Positions 55,934 to 64,000 of a stretch of 64,000 nucleotides of DNA are shown here, piece by piece. The stretch is from the NCBI RefSeq assembly GCF_002022005.1, contig NZ_CP017258.1, positions 1 to 64,000 on the forward strand, in the 5' to 3' direction. Every line of letters starts with the position of its first letter. Position 1 is the stretch's first letter. Made by a program: the position numbers and the translations under genes. The stretch comes from Campylobacter pinnipediorum subsp. caledonicus (GTDB lineage: Bacteria; Campylobacterota; Campylobacteria; Campylobacterales; Campylobacteraceae). The notes under the pieces were generated by a model. The model was not told the DNA's origin. It worked only from the letters and a program-made list of their open reading frames with translations, and did no database searches.

Positions 55934-57649
55934 TTATATATCTCTTATCTTTTCTAAAAATTTTTCCGACGATATATATCCTATTGTTCTTTTGTGTGAA
56001 ATTTCTTGTTTGTCTTTAAACAACAATAAAGCAGGTGGATTTATAAGACCAAAGTTTTGAAGTAACTTTGTATTTTCATCTTTGTTTTCGCTTACATCAA
56101 TTTTTACAAGTTTAAACTCTTTTAATTTTTGCATTACATCTTTATGTTTAAAGGTTTTATTATCAAGCTCCAAACAACTAACACACCAACTAGCCCAAAA
56201 ATCAACTAAAATAGGTTTGTCCGATGTTTGTATTATTTTATTTAAATCATTTAGAGTTTTTACTTTTTCAAATTTTGTATGATTATCACTTTGTATATTT
56301 GAGCTTATATGTAGCCCTTCTAATGGCGAAAGTGGATCTTTTGAACCTATAAAGCTTCCAAAAATAAGCATTAAAGAGTATATAAATATAAGTATGGCGG
56401 ATGATTTTTTAAACTTCTCTATGCCATTTTCTGCACTTTCAAAAGCACCAATATAAACAGCCCATATAACACCTATAATACCATATCCTAAAAGCTCAAA
56501 AAAGCTGCCAAATATCCTTGATAAAAGCCATACTGCCATTATAAGCATTAAAAAACCAAAAGTATATTTTATGGTATCCATCCAAATTCCTGGTTTTGGT
56601 AAAATTTTTCCGCTACTAAGCCCTATGATAAGCAAAGGCACACCCATTCCTATACCCATCACAAAAAGCATAAGCCCACCATAAAATAAATTTCCGGTTT
56701 GTGATATATAAAGAAGTGCTCCAGCTAAAGGTGCAGCAATACACGGCGAAACTATCAATGCTGATGCAAAACCCATGATAAAAACACCAAGCATACCCTT
56801 TTTATTGCTTGTTTTTTTGTTTATAAGATTTTCAAGTTTTGATGGTAGTTTGATGTCATAAAATCCAAACATACTAAATGATAAAGCTACAAAAATAAGG
56901 CTAAAACCACCAAGTACCCATGAATTTTGTAACAATCCTTGAACACCTACACCTACAATACTCGCTAAAACCCCAGCCATAGCATAGGCTAAACTCATAG
57001 CAAAAACATATACAGCCGATATTAAAAAGCTATTTTTTGAAGTTTCGCTTTTTGATACTATAATGCTTGAAAGTATTGGTATCATAGGGAAAACACAAGG
57101 TGTAAGAGATAGCAATAGACCAAATCCAAAAAATGTAGCTAGTGATAAAAATATATTATTTGATGATAATTTACTTGCTATGTCTTGCTCTTCTGATAAA
57201 ATTATCTCTTTTTCTTTACCTTTTTTTAGCTCTTTAAGTGCAATTTTTCCAAAATTTTCACTTATATGGTATTTTTTAAATTGTGGTTGATAACAAATTC
57301 CATTTTCTGCACAACCTTGATACTCTAAATTTAGGGTATTTTTGTTTTCTGCTAGATATTTTTGAATAAGTTTGATAGGTATAAATATACTAAAATCTTT
57401 ATCAAAAACCTTATAATCTTTTTTCTCCACCGCTTTTGGCATATTTAGTATATCTAGTATGCTCGTTTCATCTATTTTTATGTTAAAAGTTTTTTTATAG
57501 ACGTATATGTCTTTTCCTAATTGGAATCGTATCTCCACATTATCGTTTGTTATGTGATTGTTTATTTTAAAAGCTTTATCTAAATTTAAGACTTCAGAAA
57601 AGCCAAAAGAGCATAAAAAACTAATTAACAGTATAATTTTTTTTATCAT
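55934..57649 (-). CDS. dsbD: Thiol:disulfide interchange protein DsbD
   Basis: DsbD moves reducing power from cytoplasmic thioredoxin to the periplasm. The 571-residue protein shows a signal peptide, an N-terminal periplasmic domain with CAENGICYQPQ, eight membrane spans with LTPCVFPMIPIL and VSPCIAAPLAGALL cysteines, and a C-terminal thioredoxin-like domain with FWASWCVSCLELD. All three redox pairs are present. Length matches the full-size form. It is divergent from the FTR1/P19 iron operon, with a 209-base gap that shows no clear operator. Confidence 0.94.
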   Translation of the reverse strand: MIKKIILLISFLCSFGFSEVLNLDKAFKINNHITNDNVEIRFQLGKDIYVYKKTFNIKIDETSILDILNMPKAVEKKDYKVFDKDFSIFIPIKLIQKYLAENKNTLNLEYQGCAENGICYQPQFKKYHISENFGKIALKELKKGKEKEIILSEEQDIASKLSSNNIFLSLATFFGFGLLLSLTPCVFPMIPILSSIIVSKSETSKNSFLISAVYVFAMSLAYAMAGVLASIVGVGVQGLLQNSWVLGGFSLIFVALSFSMFGFYDIKLPSKLENLINKKTSNKKGMLGVFIMGFASALIVSPCIAAPLAGALLYISQTGNLFYGGLMLFVMGIGMGVPLLIIGLSSGKILPKPGIWMDTIKYTFGFLMLIMAVWLLSRIFGSFFELLGYGIIGVIWAVYIGAFESAENGIEKFKKSSAILIFIYSLMLIFGSFIGSKDPLSPLEGLHISSNIQSDNHTKFEKVKTLNDLNKIIQTSDKPILVDFWASWCVSCLELDNKTFKHKDVMQKLKEFKLVKIDVSENKDENTKLLQNFGLINPPALLLFKDKQEISHKRTIGYISSEKFLEKIRDI

Positions 57650-57858
57650 TTTGCCTCTATATTGGGATTTTTACTTTTGATTTTACTTAAAAATCTTAAA
57701 TTTTTTCTAACTCGTGCATAATATAATTTCATTGATTTTTGTGGTTATATTTGTATTGTGATATTTTTGTGTTAAATTTTGATAACCATTTTTATTTTTA
57801 TTAAAGTTAAAATGTAGTAAAGTTATGTCTTATATTTGATTAAACATGGAAAATTATT

Positions 57859-59796
57859 ATGAAAAAACTTATTACATTTTTATTTTTAGTATTTGCTCCT
57901 ATTATTTTAACTGCTAAAAGTGATGATTTTGCAAAAACTACCCAAGATATAAAAGATGCTTTAAATATTGTTATAAAAGAGTACGAAGCTGGTAATATCG
58001 ATGAAGCTAAAACAGATGTTCAAAATGCTTATTTTGGTCTTTTTGAAGATATAGAAGGCGCTATCAGGATAAATCTTTCTGCCAAGAAAGCTTATCTTAT
58101 GGAAAAGCAATTTGGAGATATAAGAAAAGCTATAAAAAAAGGCGAAACTGTTGCTCAAATCCAAAGTAGAGTTGATAAACTAAACAAAGAACTTGATGAG
58201 GTTTTACCTATAATTTTAGATGGACACAAGCTAGTTGGTGAGTACTCTGATACGCCTAGCGATAAAGCTAATGTTGCTGAGCTTGATTTGCAAAATTTTG
58301 CTCCTGAGTGGAAATTTGTTTTTGAAAACATTAAAAATAGCTTGGAGTTAGCAAAGCAAAATTATCAAGATGACAAAAAAGAAGAGGCCAAAAAAGCTGT
58401 TGAAGATGCTAAATTTGTCTATTATAGAAATACAAAACTAGAAGAAGCTATCAGAAAATATGCTGATAAAGGACAAAGTTTAGATGGCGATATTCAAAGA
58501 AAGATGAATGAAGCCATAGTTGGAACAAAAAATTTAATTACAAAAGATGATTTTAATACAAAAATAGATGACATTATAAATATAACCTATAATGCAATAT
58601 CAAAACTACCTGCTGAAGCTACAAAAATAGCTGATGTTAAACTCCCAGATGATTTTAGTGATGAAAATAGTGGAGCTGATTTTACAAATGTTGTAACAAG
58701 CATTAATACAAAAATGCAACAAGCACTTGGTAGATACTTAAAAGGTGAAGTTGAAGCTGCAATGAGTGATGCTCAGGATATATATTTTGATGATTTTGAA
58801 GCAAGCGGCATGGAAAATAAAATTGGCGCTATAAATGTAAATCTTAAAACTACAATAGAAGCTAGTTTTGGATCCATTGTTTCTTTGATGAAATCAAGAG
58901 CAACTAAAGAATCTCTCCATGAAGTTTTAACCAAGCTTGATTCTCAGCTAAAAGAGGCTTTGGAATTAATCAGCACTCAAAGTTCGCCTTGGACATTATT
59001 TGTTTGGTCTTTGACTATTATACTTAGAGAGGGATTTGAAGCACTTATTATAGTTGCCGCCGTTGTTAGTTATCTACTAAAAACCGGTAATGCAACAAAA
59101 ATGAATAAAATAGTTTATAGCTCGATAATAACAGCTGTTATTTTAAGCTTTGTTATGGCGTATGCTATGAACTTGATATTTGCTCAAACAGCTGGACAAA
59201 AAAGAGAGCTTTTTGAGGGCATAATCATGCTTGTAGCTGTCGGATTTTTGTTTTATGTTGGATTTTGGTTGCTTTCAAATGCTGGAGCTAAAAAATGGGC
59301 TGCTTATATACAAAGCAATATCACACAATCTTTAACTTCTAACTCTGTTATGGCGCTTTGGTGGACTGTATTTTTGGCTGTATTTAGAGAGGGCGCAGAA
59401 ACAGTATTGTTTTATCAAGCTTTGATATTTGATGCTAAAGATAGTGCGCCAGATCTTATGATGATTGGTAGTGGATTTGTTGTAGGTCTTATTATATTAT
59501 TGGTTGTATATTTTGTATTTAAAATATTTGCTGTAAAAATTCCTATCAAACCTTTCTTTATATTTACGTCAGCAATTATTTTTTATATGTCTATAGTTTT
59601 TGTAGGTAAAGGTATAATGGAGCTTGTAGAAGGAAAGATTTTTGTTCCTACAATAATAGATGGATTGCATTTTCCACCATTCTTTAACTCATGGCTTGGA
59701 TTTTATGCTTATTATGAGACTTTGATTCCACAGATTATTATGATTTTATCATTGGTATTTGGAATTTTTATTATGAAGAAAAAACAAATACAATAA
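57859..59796 (+). CDS. FTR1-family iron permease with periplasmic N-terminal domain
   Basis: This 645-residue protein resembles the Cj1658 iron permease that works with P19. Residues 1-20 are a signal peptide; about 25-375 form a helical periplasmic domain; the C-terminal part (385-645) has seven membrane spans with two REGxE iron motifs, LREGFEALII near residue 391 and FREGAETVLFYQ near 511. In the family these ligand iron during transport (family knowledge). It lies 23 bases before p19. The name FetM is used in E. coli for the equivalent; I leave the symbol open. Confidence 0.9.
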   Translation: MKKLITFLFLVFAPIILTAKSDDFAKTTQDIKDALNIVIKEYEAGNIDEAKTDVQNAYFGLFEDIEGAIRINLSAKKAYLMEKQFGDIRKAIKKGETVAQIQSRVDKLNKELDEVLPIILDGHKLVGEYSDTPSDKANVAELDLQNFAPEWKFVFENIKNSLELAKQNYQDDKKEEAKKAVEDAKFVYYRNTKLEEAIRKYADKGQSLDGDIQRKMNEAIVGTKNLITKDDFNTKIDDIINITYNAISKLPAEATKIADVKLPDDFSDENSGADFTNVVTSINTKMQQALGRYLKGEVEAAMSDAQDIYFDDFEASGMENKIGAINVNLKTTIEASFGSIVSLMKSRATKESLHEVLTKLDSQLKEALELISTQSSPWTLFVWSLTIILREGFEALIIVAAVVSYLLKTGNATKMNKIVYSSIITAVILSFVMAYAMNLIFAQTAGQKRELFEGIIMLVAVGFLFYVGFWLLSNAGAKKWAAYIQSNITQSLTSNSVMALWWTVFLAVFREGAETVLFYQALIFDAKDSAPDLMMIGSGFVVGLIILLVVYFVFKIFAVKIPIKPFFIFTSAIIFYMSIVFVGKGIMELVEGKIFVPTIIDGLHFPPFFNSWLGFYAYYETLIPQIIMILSLVFGIFIMKKKQIQ

Positions 59797-59819
59797 AAAA
59801 CTTTAAACAAGGAGAAAAA

Positions 59820-60341
59820 ATGAACAAGTTTTTAAATTCTGCATTAGCAGTAAGTCTTTTTGGCACTTTGAGTATGGCTGGTGAGTTTCCTATAGGTGAG
59901 CCTGTAGAAATCAATGGAATGCAGATAGCTGCTGTTTATCTACAACCAGTTGATATGGAACCAAAAGGTATGGATTTGGCTCCTAGTCAAGCCGATATAC
60001 ACCTAGAAGCTGATATACACGCTATCAAAGGAAATAAAAATGGTTTTGGTGAAGGCGAGTGGATGCCATATCTAAAAATTGCTTATGAACTAAAAAATCT
60101 TGATAATGGCAAAATGAAAAAAGGAACTTTCATGCCTATGGTTGCCTCTGATGGTCCTCACTATGGCGCAAACTTAAAAATGGATGCTGGTATAGGTAAT
60201 TATGAGTTAAAATTTCATATTGATAACCCAGAAAAACAAGGTTTTGGAAGACATGCTGATAAAGAAACAGGTGTTGGTAAATGGTTTGAAGCTTTTGATG
60301 TAACTTATAACTTCAAATGGACAGGCGGTCCTGTAAAATAA
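59820..60341 (+). CDS. p19: Periplasmic iron/copper protein P19
   Basis: P19 is a periplasmic protein that binds copper and supports ferric iron uptake, and is the partner of the FTR1-type permease. The 173-residue product has a signal peptide (1-20, LSMAG), then the conserved metal-site pieces MEFPIGEPVEI-type start, DIHLEADIHA, DGPHYG and FHIDNP. Length is normal. ATG follows AAGGAGAA. A hairpin directly after the stop may raise its relative output within the operon. Confidence 0.93.
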   Translation: MNKFLNSALAVSLFGTLSMAGEFPIGEPVEINGMQIAAVYLQPVDMEPKGMDLAPSQADIHLEADIHAIKGNKNGFGEGEWMPYLKIAYELKNLDNGKMKKGTFMPMVASDGPHYGANLKMDAGIGNYELKFHIDNPEKQGFGRHADKETGVGKWFEAFDVTYNFKWTGGPVK

Positions 60342-60346
60342 TTTTT

Positions 60347-60370
60347 AAAGGGTGTTTATCACCCTTTTAT
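60347..60370 (+). terminator. Hairpin between p19 and the DUF2318 gene
   Basis: AAAGGGTG (60347-60354) pairs with CACCCTTT (60360-60367) over a five-base loop, followed by TAT. It lies within an otherwise co-directional operon, so it is a likely partial terminator. Confidence 0.65.
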
Positions 60371-60396
60371 CCATCAAATAAATAGTTAGGGCTTTT

Positions 60397-61764
60397 ATGT
60401 CAATTTATTTCTTTCATGTTATATCTTCGTTTTTTGGTTTAGTCTTTTTTGCTGCCTTAAGTAACAAAACAAAATCTATTAAAATCATATTTCTACCATC
60501 TTTTATAGGTGCTTTGCTTGGTATATTGATTTTTAAATTTGCTAGATATTTTTTAATTGATAGTTCTGTTAAAATATTTTTTGATTATCTTGCTATTTTA
60601 TTTTTAATAATATCTTGTTTTTGTATTTTTTTTGAATTTAAGCCAGTAAAAATTTTTACATTTGGTGTATTATCCTTATGCTTTGGTTTTTCTTATAGTT
60701 TAAATAGTTCTCTTTTTCCACTATTTGACTCTCAGTTGCTTGATACAATGTCTATAATAAGCTTTTTCTTAATGCTTCTTGGTATGCTATTTTCTATCTT
60801 TATCTTTTTCTTAATCTCAAATTTAAAAGATAAAATTTGTAGTCATATCGTTAAAACAACATCATTTTCGGTTGTCATTGTCTTGTTGCTAGAAAAGGTT
60901 TCTCAAGCATTATTAGAATCAATGCGAGCAGGTATAGTTGCTACTCACTCTTGGCTTTTGTCGTTAGTTGCAAAAGGTATTTATTTTAATAGTTTTGCTA
61001 TTTATTATTATATTGCTTTGTCTGTTGTTATCGCGCTTTTTGCTTTGAGATCGGCTCCAAAACTACAGAGCAAAGATGATATCGGTTCAAAAGAGTATCG
61101 CTTTTTAAAAGCACAAAGAAATTTTATATTTTCAAATTTCAAATATTCATTTTATATTATATTTATATCTTTATGTTTTGTGTTGTATTATGATTTGTAT
61201 GCTTCAAGACCACCACAGATATCAGACCCTACATACGTAGAGCCAAAAAATGATAAGTTTGTTTTTGATGTTGAAGAATTAAGCGATAATAAGCTACACA
61301 GATATGCTTATATAACAGATGAGGGTAAAGAAGTTAGATTTTTCTTGCTTAATCGTTTTGCTGATAGAGCTTCACCTGTTATAGTGTTTGACGCTTGTAT
61401 GATTTGTGGGGATATGGGATATATAAAACAAGATAACGATCTTATATGTATATCGTGTAATGTAAGGATATTTTTACCTTCAGTTGGTAAACAAGGTGGT
61501 TGTAATCCAATACCTATGGAATTTGAGTTTGATGGTAAGCATGTTACTGTTGATAGACAAACCATCGTTAATGGTGCTGGCTATTTTAGCAAAGTGGTTG
61601 AAAAAATGGTTCTTGATCCGGTTTCAAAAAAAGAAGTCAGCAATCTAACATCAAAATCATATTTGTATTATGGACATACATACTTTTTTGAAAACGAAAA
61701 AACTCAAGCCACTTTTGAAGCAAATCCTGAAAAATTTGTAGATACAAACGGGACATTAAAATGA
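60397..61764 (+). CDS. DUF2318 membrane iron-sulfur-type protein of the P19 system
   Basis: A 455-residue protein like Cj1660. About eight membrane segments (to residue 270) precede a C-terminal soluble part with Cys motifs DACMICGDMGYI near 335 and ICISCNVRIF near 351, then a Gly-Cys-Asn-Pro segment KQGGCNPIPM. The family is linked to P19-type iron uptake and is proposed to carry a redox centre for iron reduction, but its biochemistry is not well defined. It overlaps the first permease by four bases. No distant ribosome site problem is seen. Confidence 0.85.
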   Translation: MSIYFFHVISSFFGLVFFAALSNKTKSIKIIFLPSFIGALLGILIFKFARYFLIDSSVKIFFDYLAILFLIISCFCIFFEFKPVKIFTFGVLSLCFGFSYSLNSSLFPLFDSQLLDTMSIISFFLMLLGMLFSIFIFFLISNLKDKICSHIVKTTSFSVVIVLLLEKVSQALLESMRAGIVATHSWLLSLVAKGIYFNSFAIYYYIALSVVIALFALRSAPKLQSKDDIGSKEYRFLKAQRNFIFSNFKYSFYIIFISLCFVLYYDLYASRPPQISDPTYVEPKNDKFVFDVEELSDNKLHRYAYITDEGKEVRFFLLNRFADRASPVIVFDACMICGDMGYIKQDNDLICISCNVRIFLPSVGKQGGCNPIPMEFEFDGKHVTVDRQTIVNGAGYFSKVVEKMVLDPVSKKEVSNLTSKSYLYYGHTYFFENEKTQATFEANPEKFVDTNGTLK

Positions 61765-63041
61765 AAAACGCACATTTTCTTATGATTATAAACTCACTTA
61801 CTCGCTCAAAACTTCAAAAGCTTATGGCTTTTGTAACTGTGTGTTTGGCATCAACTCTAATTGCTTGTATGCTAAACATAACTTTAAAAATAGGCGATGA
61901 AGTTGCCAGTGAGCTTAGATCTTATGGCTCAAATATAGTTGTTTTACCAAGAGGAGAGAGCCTTAGTATAGAGGTAGAGGGTAGAAGCTTTACGCCTTTA
62001 AAATCTCAAAATTTCTTAAATGAGTCGGATTTATATAAGATAAAAGAGATATTTTGGAGAAACAATATAGTCGCCTTTACTCCTTTTTTGGAAGGTAAAA
62101 TGAATGATAGCAAGGGTAGAAACTTTTCTATCATGGGGACATATTTTGATAAAAATATCGGACTTGCTGATGAACCTGAGTTTAGCACTGGCGCTAAAAG
62201 TTTATTTGGCTTTTGGAGAGTGGTTGGAAACTGGGCGAAAGATGATAGCTTAGATGAGGCTTTGGTTGGAGAGAAGTTGTCGCAAGATTTATCTATCAAG
62301 GTTGGAGATGTTTTAAACTTTAATGGCAATGATATCAAGATAGTTGGTATTTTAAAGGGTGCCGGAGATGAAAGCGGTAAGTTGGTAGTTTCTTTAAAAC
62401 TAGCACAAAAACTATTTGATAAAATTGGTAAGTTTCAAAAGGCAGAAGTTTCTGCTATGACTATACCTGAAAATGATTTATCTTTGAAAGCTAGAAAGAA
62501 TTTAGATGATTTAGATAGTGCGGAGTATGATAAATGGTATTGTTCTGCTTATGTTAGCTCTATAGCATATCAAATAGAAGAGAACTTCTCAGGAGTGAGT
62601 GCAAAGCCTAGTTTACAAGTAAGTGATGCTGAAAGCCATATAGTAAAAAAGATACAAAGCCTAATGGGTATAGTTAGTATAATAGCCCTTTTTGTCTCAT
62701 CTATAGGCATTACATCTTTGATGACTAGTGAAATTTATCGTAGAAAAAAAGAGATAGGGTTACTAAAAGCATTGGGAGCTAGTAACTTTGCGATATATAC
62801 TCTTTTTACAAGTGAAAGTTTGGTTGTTGCATTTATCGCTGGATTGGTTGGTTCGTTTATTGGTTATATTGTTAGCTATTTTGTTGCATATACTATTTTT
62901 TCACATGGTATCGGACTAGCTTTGATTATTATCCCACTTAGTGTATTTTTCTCGCTTTTAGTTAGTGTTATTGGTTCTATAATCCCTATGAAAAGTTTGA
63001 TAAATTTACTTCCGGCGGAGGTATTGTATGACCGTAAATAA
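61761..63041 (+). CDS. FtsX-like ABC permease 1 of the P19 system
   Basis: A 426-residue protein like Cj1661, with one N-terminal membrane span (about 20-40), a large extracytoplasmic MacB-type domain, and three C-terminal spans around ALFVSSIGITSLMTSEIYRR, and KEIGLLKALGASN. It would form half of an ABC exporter-like complex with the next gene; the ATP-binding subunit probably lies beyond the window. It overlaps the preceding gene by four bases and the next by 14. Confidence 0.85.
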   Translation: MKNAHFLMIINSLTRSKLQKLMAFVTVCLASTLIACMLNITLKIGDEVASELRSYGSNIVVLPRGESLSIEVEGRSFTPLKSQNFLNESDLYKIKEIFWRNNIVAFTPFLEGKMNDSKGRNFSIMGTYFDKNIGLADEPEFSTGAKSLFGFWRVVGNWAKDDSLDEALVGEKLSQDLSIKVGDVLNFNGNDIKIVGILKGAGDESGKLVVSLKLAQKLFDKIGKFQKAEVSAMTIPENDLSLKARKNLDDLDSAEYDKWYCSAYVSSIAYQIEENFSGVSAKPSLQVSDAESHIVKKIQSLMGIVSIIALFVSSIGITSLMTSEIYRRKKEIGLLKALGASNFAIYTLFTSESLVVAFIAGLVGSFIGYIVSYFVAYTIFSHGIGLALIIIPLSVFFSLLVSVIGSIIPMKSLINLLPAEVLYDRK

Positions 63042-64000
63042 TAAATTTATTATCAACTTAGTATATAAAAGCCTAAAAAATAGTTCGCTTCGTGGTGCCG
63101 TTATTGCTGTTTGTATCTTTATAGGTGCTTGTGTGTGCGCAGCTTTTGTAAATGTGTATTTGGATATAGATTCTAAAGTTTCAAGAGAGTTAAAAACTTA
63201 TGGTGCAAATATGGTTTTTGTTCCTACTGATATGACAAAAAATGAATTTATAGATGAAAGCCTAATACAAAAAGCCAAAGCAGGTATTGATAAACAAAAT
63301 CTTATAGGTTTTGGCTCTTATCTGTTTTCTCAATCAAACATAGGACCTACCGATGCTATCATAATGGGCGTAAATTTTAGCTCACTTAAAAAGATTAAAC
63401 CATTTTTGGAGCTACGAGAAGGCTCTATGATTAATGTTGATTTTGATGATAAAAATGCACTTATTGGGGTTGATTTAGCAAAACAGACAGGTTTTAAAGT
63501 CGGAGACTTGATAGATATAAGAACTGCTGGCTCAAACAAAGTAACAAAGGTTCGCATAAAAGGCATAGTTGCTAGTGGTGATAAAGAGGATACTTTGCTT
63601 ATAGTATCTCTTGGTTTAGCACAAGAAATTTCTAACTTGAAAAATAAAATAAATTATGCTGAAGCTGTTGTTTTAGGCTCTTTTGGTGAGATACAAAAAT
63701 TATCAAATAGTTTAAGCAATGATGGATTTGTTGCAAGACCGGTGGCTAAGGTTTCAAAATCAGAGGGTATGATACTTGATAAGATTAAGCTTTTAATGGC
63801 GCTTGTTTCGCTTGTTATTTTGCTTATAACTTCTATGTGTGTAAATACGACTTTATCAGCTATAATGCTTTCTAGATCAAAAGAGATAGCTTTAATGAGA
63901 GCACTTGGTGCTAGCAATAAAAATATTTTAAATCTTTTTAGTTTAGAAATTTTTTCTTTAGCTTTTATTTGCTCAATTTTTGGTGCATTTTTTGGATATA
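63028..64000 (+). CDS. FtsX-like ABC permease 2 of the P19 system (partial)
   Basis: The gene starts at ATG 63028, with GGAG upstream, inside the end of permease 1, and runs off the window without a stop. The 324 residues visible begin MTVNNKFIINLVYKSLKN and show an N-terminal span, an extracytoplasmic domain and the start of the C-terminal spans with RSKEIALMRALGASNKNIL, the same hallmark as permease 1. It corresponds to Cj1662. The missing part should hold the last two spans. Confidence 0.85.
   Translation, partial: MTVNNKFIINLVYKSLKNSSLRGAVIAVCIFIGACVCAAFVNVYLDIDSKVSRELKTYGANMVFVPTDMTKNEFIDESLIQKAKAGIDKQNLIGFGSYLFSQSNIGPTDAIIMGVNFSSLKKIKPFLELREGSMINVDFDDKNALIGVDLAKQTGFKVGDLIDIRTAGSNKVTKVRIKGIVASGDKEDTLLIVSLGLAQEISNLKNKINYAEAVVLGSFGEIQKLSNSLSNDGFVARPVAKVSKSEGMILDKIKLLMALVSLVILLITSMCVNTTLSAIMLSRSKEIALMRALGASNKNILNLFSLEIFSLAFICSIFGAFFGY

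Overview
The window reads as the start of a Campylobacter-type chromosome (Campylobacterota, AT-rich, roughly 30% GC by eye), linearised at dnaA. Support comes from dnaA-dnaN-gyrB with an origin-like gap, and from gene groups familiar in Campylobacter: pseudouridine synthase/purB/nrdA, eptC/dgkA, the FTR1-P19 iron uptake operon and an ankyrin gene of the Cj1386 type. The species cannot be fixed from sequence reading alone. No tRNA, rRNA operon, insertion sequence, prophage or CRISPR array was seen.

Layout. 1-8.3 kb: dnaA, an oriC candidate, dnaN, gyrB, a degenerate GGDEF/EAL membrane protein, queF with an unusual arginine/glycine/aspartate tail, and an HD protein, then a probable SRP RNA. 8.4-15.6 kb: rmuC, an AAC(3)-like acetyltransferase, and a leftward run of rluB-like, kdsD-like, RNase J and rsmA. 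15.7-22.7 kb: three tandem autotransporters, each with a 9-10 G tract next to its promoter -10. 23.2-31.8 kb: a nucleoside-phosphorylase-like gene, rlmN, a tiny membrane protein, an RluA-type synthase, then purB and nrdA with a two-gene type II restriction-modification cassette between them. 31.9-41 kb: eptC, a frameshifted dgkA, a class III ribonucleotide reductase whose glycyl radical domain is a separate 57-residue ORF, nrdG, and a zinc uptake operon (znuA, a fused ZevA-ZevB-like protein, znuC, znuB). 41.3-47.9 kb: a decayed catalase gene, a TonB-dependent receptor, ybeY, queC and an ankyrin protein. 48.1-54.4 kb: two more autotransporters; the 1387-residue one has a G10 tract just after its signal peptide. 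54.6-64 kb: hcp, dsbD, and the iron uptake operon FTR1/P19/DUF2318/two FtsX-like permeases, the last cut by the window end.

How it fits together. Four of five autotransporter genes carry G tracts placed to switch transcription or translation, and pairs share nearly identical barrel-coding DNA, which suggests a phase-variable, recombining surface family with variable coiled-coil or modular passengers. Metal supply (zinc operon, P19 iron system, Fur-box-associated TonB receptor) and low-oxygen life (NrdDG beside aerobic NrdA, Hcp, a dead catalase) are the other themes. The strongest candidates for something little described are the split NrdD, the QueF tail, the ZevA-ZevB fusion inside the znu operon, and the G-tract autotransporter family.
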